Part shown: one piece after another, positions 32,373 through 37,185 of the stretch | How positions within the stretch are numbered: position 1 is the first letter of the stretch | Layout of the letters: every line of letters starts with the position of its first letter | NCBI GenBank assembly: GCA_964407285.1 | Contig: CAYOVG010000019.1 | Span: 1 to 37,185, forward strand | From: CAYOVG01 sp964407285 | Lineage (GTDB): Bacteria > Desulfobacterota > Syntrophobacteria > Syntrophobacterales > Syntrophobacteraceae | Reading direction: 5' to 3' | DNA length: 37,185 bases | Translations under genes and position numbers: made by a program | The notes under the pieces: model-generated | What the model saw: the letters and a program-made list of their open reading frames with translations, nothing else | What the model was told of the DNA's origin: nothing | Database searches by the model: none

Positions 32373-33591
32373 TGTAGTTCTCCGCCTTTTTCTTGATGAA
32401 TTCCATCCATCCGGGATCGTTGAAGGCATCGGCGATGGTGAAGATGTCCTTGTCGCCCCGCCCCGACTGGTTGATCACGATGACATCGTCGCGCGAGAGG
32501 GTCGGCGCTTCCTTGAAGGCTTGCGCGAAGGCGTGGGACGATTCGAGCGCCGGGATAAGCCCTTCCTTGCGCACCGTGAGCGCGAGCGCTTCCACCACTT
32601 CCCGGTCGGTCGCCGCTTCGAAGCGCACGCGGCCCTTCGTTTTGAGGTGCGCCAGGATGGGCGATACGCCCACATAGTCGAGCCCCGCCGCCACGCTGTG
32701 CGTTTCCTTCATCTGGCCGTCGGCGTCCTGGAGGAAATAGGTCTTGTACCCCTGGGCCACTCCGATGCTCGCATCGGTCGAGGAAAGGCGCGACGCGTGC
32801 CGGCCGGTATCAAGCCCCTCGCCGCCCGCTTCCACGCCCACCAGTTCCACCGGATCATCCATGAAGCCGCTGAAGATGCCCATGGCGTTCGACCCGCCGC
32901 CCACGCAGGCGTACACGCGTTTCGGGAGCTTGCCCTCGCGCTCCAGCACCTGTCGGCGGGCTTCCTTCCCGATGATCGACTGGAAGTAGGAAACCATCTC
33001 GGGGAAGGGGTGCGGTCCGCACGCGGTCCCGAGCACGTAGTGGGTGCTGTCCATGTTGGCCACCCAGTCGCGAAACGCCTCGTTGATGGCGTCCTTCAAG
33101 ATGCGGGCGCCCACGCGCACCGGGACCACCTCGGCGCCCAGCCGCTCCATCCAGAAGACGTTCGGGCGCTGGCGCTCGACATCCACCTCCCCCATGTATA
33201 TCGTGCACTTGAAGCCGAACCGGGCGGCCATGGTGGCGGTTGCAACCCCGTGCTGCCCGGCTCCCGTCTCCGCGATGACTCGGCTCTTGCCCATGCGCTT
33301 CACCAGGAGCCCCTGCCCCATGACGTTGTTGGCCTTGTGAGCGCCCGTGTGGTTCAAGTCCTCGCGCTTGATGTAGATGCGGGCCCCGCCGAAGTGCTCC
33401 GTGAGGTTCCCGGCGTAGGTGAGGGGAGTGGGCCGGCACGAGTAGGTGGACATGAGATCCACGTATTCCTGCCAGAAACCGGGGTCCGCCTTGGCCTTTT
33501 CGTACGTTTCGACGAGTTCGTCGAAGGTGGCGACGAGGATTTCCGGCAGGAAAGCCCCTCCGAACCCTTCGTAATACCCCCTGTTAATCAT
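32365..33591 (-). CDS. trpB: Tryptophan synthase beta subunit
   Basis: 408 residues. The PLP lysine lies in LNHTGAHKANNVMGQ; AETGAGQHGVATA (catalytic Glu), GGGSNAMGIFSGF (PLP phosphate) and VINQSGRGDKD are present. Standard TrpB1-type length and motifs. GGAGG lies 8 bases before the ATG. It overlaps the gntR stop by 8 bases and trpA by 8 bases, so the three genes are coupled. Confidence 0.97.
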   Translation of the reverse strand: MINRGYYEGFGGAFLPEILVATFDELVETYEKAKADPGFWQEYVDLMSTYSCRPTPLTYAGNLTEHFGGARIYIKREDLNHTGAHKANNVMGQGLLVKRMGKSRVIAETGAGQHGVATATMAARFGFKCTIYMGEVDVERQRPNVFWMERLGAEVVPVRVGARILKDAINEAFRDWVANMDSTHYVLGTACGPHPFPEMVSYFQSIIGKEARRQVLEREGKLPKRVYACVGGGSNAMGIFSGFMDDPVELVGVEAGGEGLDTGRHASRLSSTDASIGVAQGYKTYFLQDADGQMKETHSVAAGLDYVGVSPILAHLKTKGRVRFEAATDREVVEALALTVRKEGLIPALESSHAFAQAFKEAPTLSRDDVIVINQSGRGDKDIFTIADAFNDPGWMEFIKKKAENYNA

Positions 33592-34315
33592 GTGTCATAC
33601 CTCCGATGGTTTGAGAGAAAACGAACTGGTCCGTTCGACAGTAGAGTTCCGAGAAGATGGCGTTTTCCGCCTGGGGGAAGTGCAGGAACCGCTTGACCGC
33701 CAGGACGGGCGTGTCCGGGGCGACCCCGAGATGCCTGGCCCTGTCCCCGTCCAGGTATCCTATCCTGAAGTTTTGCTTGCCCCCGGTCGGGCGCATGTAG
33801 TAGCGTTCCTCGACGACCTGGGAGAGCGAGCGGTTGGCGGGGTCCACCTCATCGATTCCGGCAAAGAGGTCCGGGTGCAGGAATATGTCCTCGATGAGCA
33901 CGGGGGTGTCGTCGACGCGGCTCAGCCTGGACAGGAAGAAGGCGTTGCGGCCCGAGAACGGGTTCTCGGGATCGTCGGCCACCGTCTCCAGGCGGGTCCT
34001 TTCCAGGATCTGCCGCGTGAGGGATATCCCCTTCTTGTGAAATGAGGAAATAGTACCGGCCAGCGAAAACAGGTCCACTTCGGTCTGCTCCGGCTGGACG
34101 TAGGTGCCCGAACCGCGGCGCCGCGCCAATACGTGCTTGCGCACGAGAAGATCTATCGCCTGCCTGGCCGTGGGCCGTCCGATTCCGAAAGTGGTCGCCA
34201 GAGCATGCTCCGAAGGAATCCTGGAGCCCGCCGGGTACTCCCCGGAACGAATCCTCGCCAGCAGGATATCCGCCAGTTGATGATAGAGCGGTATGGGTGA
34301 CTGTGGGTTCAGCAT
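33584..34315 (-). CDS. GntR-family transcriptional regulator, HutC/UTRA type
   Basis: 243 residues. The winged helix (1-75) has PLYHQLADILLARIRSGEYP, then SRIPSEHALATTFGIGRPT, ARQAIDLLVRK and GSGTYV, the GntR signature. The UTRA effector-binding domain (about 90-235) has LSRLSRVDDTPVLIEDIFL and an RIGYLDGDRARHLGV-type strand. UTRA domains bind small molecules such as sugars, amino acids or histidine-pathway compounds. The gene overlaps trpB by 8 bases and its promoter region holds a palindrome, so it probably represses itself and trpBA. The effector is unknown. Confidence 0.9.
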   Translation of the reverse strand: MLNPQSPIPLYHQLADILLARIRSGEYPAGSRIPSEHALATTFGIGRPTARQAIDLLVRKHVLARRRGSGTYVQPEQTEVDLFSLAGTISSFHKKGISLTRQILERTRLETVADDPENPFSGRNAFFLSRLSRVDDTPVLIEDIFLHPDLFAGIDEVDPANRSLSQVVEERYYMRPTGGKQNFRIGYLDGDRARHLGVAPDTPVLAVKRFLHFPQAENAIFSELYCRTDQFVFSQTIGGMTHD

Positions 34316-34463
34316 GAGCGTATCAGCCGGTTGTCTGGAGTTCGTTTGTCCGATTTCGACCGTTCAGGTCTACCGAGTGCATTTCAATCGATTCAGAATC
34401 AGTCGGTTGATTCAATTTCGTAGTTCCGTTTCGCCACTTTCCTTATTGCAGTCCAAATTGTTC

Positions 34464-34497
34464 CCGGTCCGGGTGTGGTGCGACAGTTCCGGACCGG
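34464..34497 (-). repeat. Inverted repeat in the gntR leader
   Basis: Perfect 9-bp arms CCGGTCCGG (34464-34472) and CCGGACCGG (34489-34497), 16-nt loop, close to the predicted 5' end of the gntR-trpBA transcript. May be an mRNA hairpin. The remaining leader (34316-34463) shows no open leader peptide. Confidence 0.45.
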
Positions 34498-34524
34498 CGC
34501 GACCTTTCCACGATCACGGAAAAG

Positions 34525-34553
34525 ATGATAGACAAAATTAGTAAAGTTGTCAA
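34525..34553 (-). promoter_or_regulatory. Promoter of gntR-trpB-trpA
   Basis: Minus strand: perfect -35 TTGACA (34553-34548), exact 17-bp spacer, -10 TATCAT (34530-34525). It gives a leader of about 200 bases before the gntR ATG. Confidence 0.75.
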
Positions 34554-34558
34554 GACAA
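34547..34558. promoter_or_regulatory. Candidate GntR operator overlapping the -35
   Basis: Perfect 12-bp palindrome TTGTCAAGACAA covering the -35 hexamer. A second TTGTC half-site lies next to the -10 (minus strand TTGTCTATC, from 34536 downwards). Palindromes of this size are typical for HutC-type regulators, so autorepression is a reasonable inference. Confidence 0.5.
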
Positions 34559-34611
34559 ATATGAGGCGACCTTCCAGGAGTTGAAGGACAAGCCGCTTCC
34601 GCTCTCGTGAG

Positions 34612-34639
34612 TTGAAAATACCGGACAATCCCTTATTTT
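34612..34639 (+). promoter_or_regulatory. Candidate promoter of the dsrC-like gene
   Basis: TTGAAA (34612-34617), 16-bp spacer, TATTTT (34634-34639). It lies 121 bases before the ATG. A small CGGGC/GCCCG stem (about 34668-34682) falls in the leader. Confidence 0.4.
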
Positions 34640-34760
34640 ATTGGTGTTGGGCCGATCTATCGGAAATCGGGCGTAAGCCCGGCGAGTTTTTCCAACAGCT
34701 GCAACAAGACCATGGACGCGCATCTCCAAAGCGACTTCATGCTTGTGGAGGAGGAAACCC

Positions 34761-35090
34761 ATGCCGACATTTGAATATCAGAACAAGAAGGTTCAAGTGG
34801 ATGAGGAAGGTTATCTGAAAAACTTCGACGATTGGGACGAAACGGTGGCATGTGCGTTGGCCGATAGGGAGGGTATCGGCAATGAGTGTCCGCTAAGCGA
34901 ACAACAAATGGAAATATTGAGGTTTATCCGGGAGTACTATAGAAAGTACACTTCCGTCCCTGTTGTCCGGGCCGTTTGCACAAACGTGCATCAGCCTAAG
35001 GCTTGCGAATACATTCAATTTCCGGACCCAATAATTACCTGCAAAATCGCTGGAGTACCCAAGCTAAATACGGGTTACCAGTTGATGTAA
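34761..35090 (+). CDS. DsrC/TusE-family protein lacking the penultimate cysteine
   Basis: 109 residues from the ATG at 34761, preceded by GGAGGAGG. MPTFEYQNKKVQVDEEGYL, NFDDWDETVACALADREGI and ECPLSEQQMEILRFIREYY follow DsrC throughout, and TCKIAGVPKLNTGYQLM corresponds to the family's CKIAGLPKPTGCV end. Cys94 matches the inner redox cysteine, but the strictly conserved penultimate Cys is Tyr106, and three residues follow it. DsrC carries sulfur in sulfite reduction and TusE in tRNA thiolation; both need the penultimate Cys. This paralogue therefore cannot form the usual trisulfide or disulfide and may be regulatory. It stands alone, divergent from gntR, with no dsrAB nearby. Confidence 0.85.
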   Translation: MPTFEYQNKKVQVDEEGYLKNFDDWDETVACALADREGIGNECPLSEQQMEILRFIREYYRKYTSVPVVRAVCTNVHQPKACEYIQFPDPIITCKIAGVPKLNTGYQLM

Positions 35091-35109
35091 CCTTTTCCGA
35101 ATTCTCCGA

Positions 35110-37185
35110 CTATGTGCGGTAGCGGGGCGAACCGGCAATTCCCCCCACAACACAGCCCAGGTTGAGGAGACTGCAGAGTATGAGCGTGGTTTCCAGGCCG
35201 TAGAGAGGTATGAACAGAAGGGATGCCGCGGTCGCTCCGACGGCGGCCCCTACGAGATCCAATGCGTATAGATTTCCGGCTGTCCGGCCGGAGATGCCGA
35301 CAACGGCGCTACCGGCAAGCCTTACCGCGGAAGGGAAATGCACTCCCCCGACGACCCCGGCGGCCATCGCAAGGGTCGAAAACACCAGGAGATCGACGTA
35401 ATCGTCCAAGCCGCCGCGGCCCCCCACGGGTCCGGACACGACATCCGGGCCGCCCTCCCCCTCCCCGTGCAGTATCAGTAGGACTTTGAGAAGAACGATG
35501 GGATAAACGCACAGCGCGCCCTGCGCTCCGAGGAACCACCGGGCAGAATTCACACCACGGCTGCACGCCGCGGCGAAAAGACCGGCCCCCGCCGCGAGCC
35601 CTCCCATAAAGAAGGAGATGATGAGCGCCATCCGCGTATAGAGGTTGCCGTCGATGATCTGAAAGGCGAGCAGAAGGACGATCTCCAGCACCATGAGCGT
35701 CGCTCCGGCCACCATCACGCCGACCGCGGCCCCACGTTCGGGTCCGGAGGACCTGCTTCGTAGCAAAAGCACGATTACAGCAACCGGGAATGCCGCCCCG
35801 ATCCATAGAACCGTCCGGGGAGCCTCCATAAGAGACGATAAACACTCGTAAATCCACGGATGGAGTTGCACGCTCCACACCAGCAGATTGTTGAAATAGC
35901 AGGTGGGATGGAAGTCCCTGTTCACCCGCGGGACTTCGCCCGCATCAGCCGGAGGCGGCGCATCGGCGCTCTCTCGTGAAGGAGCGCCCGTCCCCGCGCC
36001 AGTCCCCAGCACCGAAGCCATATAGCCAAGGCGCATAGGGTTCAAGGAATCGAAGAGCACGTCCTCCCGCACGTAGCGAAGCGCCAGGCCGCGCTCCAGG
36101 ATTCGCCCGGTAAGGATCAGCGGATCGGTGACAAGCTCTCCCGGAGCCGCGCAGGCGAGGAAGCGCGCACTTCCTCCGGGGTAGACGAACACATCGGGGA
36201 ACACGCTTCGGAGGGTGCTGTGAATGGAGCGCAGGAACTGCGCCTGAGCCGGCCCGATGATGTTCGTGGGAGTCGATACGGCGAAAGAGACGATACCGCC
36301 CGGATTGAGAACGCCCTTCAATCTGCGGTAGAATTCGACGGTATAGAAGCGGTTCATGCCGGCGTTCATCGGTTCGCCGGTGTCGAGGAGCGCCACATCG
36401 TATTTCAGGCCGGTTCGCCGTATGAAAGCGGCGGCATCTTCATGGTGAATGCGAACACGGGGGTCGCCCAGCACGGAAGTCCCGGAAGAGGGCAGGACAT
36501 CCCTCCCCATCCGGATGATCTCCGGGTCCGGTTCCACGTAATCAATCCGGACGATATCCCCGTATTTCAGGATTTCCCCTATAATACCAGCCATGCCTCC
36601 CCCTGCCGCCAGGACCAGGCGGGGCATGCGATGCTGCAGCAAGGCGATGTGCGCGGCGGGTTCGGCCGTTTCCGGATCGGGAGCGGAGAAGAGCCACAGA
36701 CCGTTGCCGAAGAACGTATACTGGTTTTCCCGTTTGACGACGGCAATGTTGCCGTGCGGGCTGTCGCGAACCTCGACCACTTCGGGGCCCCACTGCAGCC
36801 GGCGGCTCAACTCCTCCAGACGTGCGGTCCCGTGAAGGAGCGCCGCCCCCGCGAGCCCGGCACCGAGCACCACAGCGGGGAAGAGAGCTACAAGCGGTTC
36901 GAGGAGCCGCCCGGACCGGGAAAAGGAACTCAAACGGGAATGAAGAACAAACACCGAAACGCCGGCCAAAAGGAGGATAGACACCGCCACGGTTCCGGTG
37001 AGCACGGGAAAGCGCGGCAGCAAAACGAAGTAGAAGCAAAGTCCTCCGACGCCCGCCCCGGCGGCCTCGAACAGGTACACGAGGGTGGGACGGCCGCCCT
37101 CTCCGCTCCCACCGGATTCCCCTTCGGATTCAGGCGCAGCCGCGAGCATGGTCCAGGCCAGCGTGAACACAAATCCCAGAACCAG
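35110..37185 (-). CDS. Spermidine-synthase-like membrane protein (runs off the right edge)
   Basis: At least 686 residues. The frame is open to the window end, so the GTG at 37170 is probably not the true start. N-terminal hydrophobic segments are followed (about 150-380) by a spermidine-synthase-type Rossmann domain: YTFFGNGLW, LVLAAGGGMAGIIGEIL (nucleoside-binding loop), IDYVEPDPEII (acidic residue after strand 2), VLLDTGEP and RFYTVEFYRRLKGVLNPGG. Then come about six more membrane spans to the end. Such fused proteins lack evidence of making polyamines, and the reaction is unknown. It converges on the dsrC-like gene with 19 bases between stops. Confidence 0.8.
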   Translation of the reverse strand: MVLGFVFTLAWTMLAAAPESEGESGGSGEGGRPTLVYLFEAAGAGVGGLCFYFVLLPRFPVLTGTVAVSILLLAGVSVFVLHSRLSSFSRSGRLLEPLVALFPAVVLGAGLAGAALLHGTARLEELSRRLQWGPEVVEVRDSPHGNIAVVKRENQYTFFGNGLWLFSAPDPETAEPAAHIALLQHRMPRLVLAAGGGMAGIIGEILKYGDIVRIDYVEPDPEIIRMGRDVLPSSGTSVLGDPRVRIHHEDAAAFIRRTGLKYDVALLDTGEPMNAGMNRFYTVEFYRRLKGVLNPGGIVSFAVSTPTNIIGPAQAQFLRSIHSTLRSVFPDVFVYPGGSARFLACAAPGELVTDPLILTGRILERGLALRYVREDVLFDSLNPMRLGYMASVLGTGAGTGAPSRESADAPPPADAGEVPRVNRDFHPTCYFNNLLVWSVQLHPWIYECLSSLMEAPRTVLWIGAAFPVAVIVLLLRSRSSGPERGAAVGVMVAGATLMVLEIVLLLAFQIIDGNLYTRMALIISFFMGGLAAGAGLFAAACSRGVNSARWFLGAQGALCVYPIVLLKVLLILHGEGEGGPDVVSGPVGGRGGLDDYVDLLVFSTLAMAAGVVGGVHFPSAVRLAGSAVVGISGRTAGNLYALDLVGAAVGATAASLLFIPLYGLETTLILCSLLNLGCVVGGIAGSPRYRT

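Noticed and set aside
1..37185. CRISPR arrays, tRNA or rRNA genes, transposase genes
   Set aside because: No regularly spaced repeats, no tRNA-like cloverleaf with TTCRA arm and no DDE or tyrosine-recombinase motifs were noticed; a dedicated search could still find a missed tRNA.

Overview
The window looks like chromosome from a GC-rich, anaerobic Deltaproteobacterium (Desulfobacterota). The hints are a DsrC-family protein, a class I-beta DAHP synthase heading a trp operon, HrcA/CIRCE control of groESL and a ChlI/ChlD-type chelatase. This placement is inference; there is no rRNA or other marker. No tRNA, rRNA, CRISPR array or recognisable insertion sequence was seen.

Layout. (1) 1-1267, minus: start of groEL (running off the left edge), groES, and a sigma-70-like promoter with a perfect CIRCE operator. 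(2) 1.6-11.7 kb, plus: a surface-polysaccharide (O-antigen/Gtr-type) cluster. It holds two multi-spanning GT-C-like membrane proteins, a short SDR, a TIM-barrel sugar isomerase/epimerase-like protein, an FAD oxidoreductase, two family 2 glycosyltransferases, a GtrA flippase and an acyltransferase 3 protein. Its outer genes are much more AT-rich than the rest of the window, which suggests transfer. (3) 11.9-17.2 kb: a fused chelatase I/D protein, era, a possible small transcription unit, a lipoprotein and a YdjM-like membrane hydrolase. (4) 17.2-23.9 kb, minus: the operon aroF-trpE-trpG-trpD-trpC-trpF. It is preceded by a strong promoter, a leader peptide with four Trp codons and two tandem hairpins, i.e. 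a trp attenuator placed upstream of DAHP synthase. (5) 23.9-31.5 kb: an accessory island between the two halves of the trp genes. It holds remnants of three antitoxin-like genes and two convergent, homologous operons. (6) 31.6-34.6 kb, minus: gntR-trpB-trpA with 8-nt overlaps and a promoter/palindrome upstream of gntR. (7) 34.7-37.2 kb: an atypical dsrC-like gene and a spermidine-synthase-like membrane protein that runs off the right edge.

The most interesting part is the island. Operon A (plus) encodes a small helical HEPN-like protein and an 872-residue protein. That protein fuses a ParA/MinD-like ATPase, whose P-loop lysine is replaced by arginine (GGVGRST), to a second canonical P-loop ATPase. 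Operon B (minus) encodes the same three modules as separate proteins, joined by ATGA stop/start overlaps. The two operons face each other with only about 360 bases between their last full-length genes. The fused and split forms of one architecture, side by side, argue that the three parts form one complex. The location (a metabolic operon split by an island full of antitoxin debris) and the family types (HEPN-like plus signalling-type P-loop ATPases) suggest a conflict or defence function, but no activity can be read from sequence alone.

The trp genes appear to be under two controls: attenuation for aroF-trpEGDCF and probably a GntR/UTRA repressor for trpBA.
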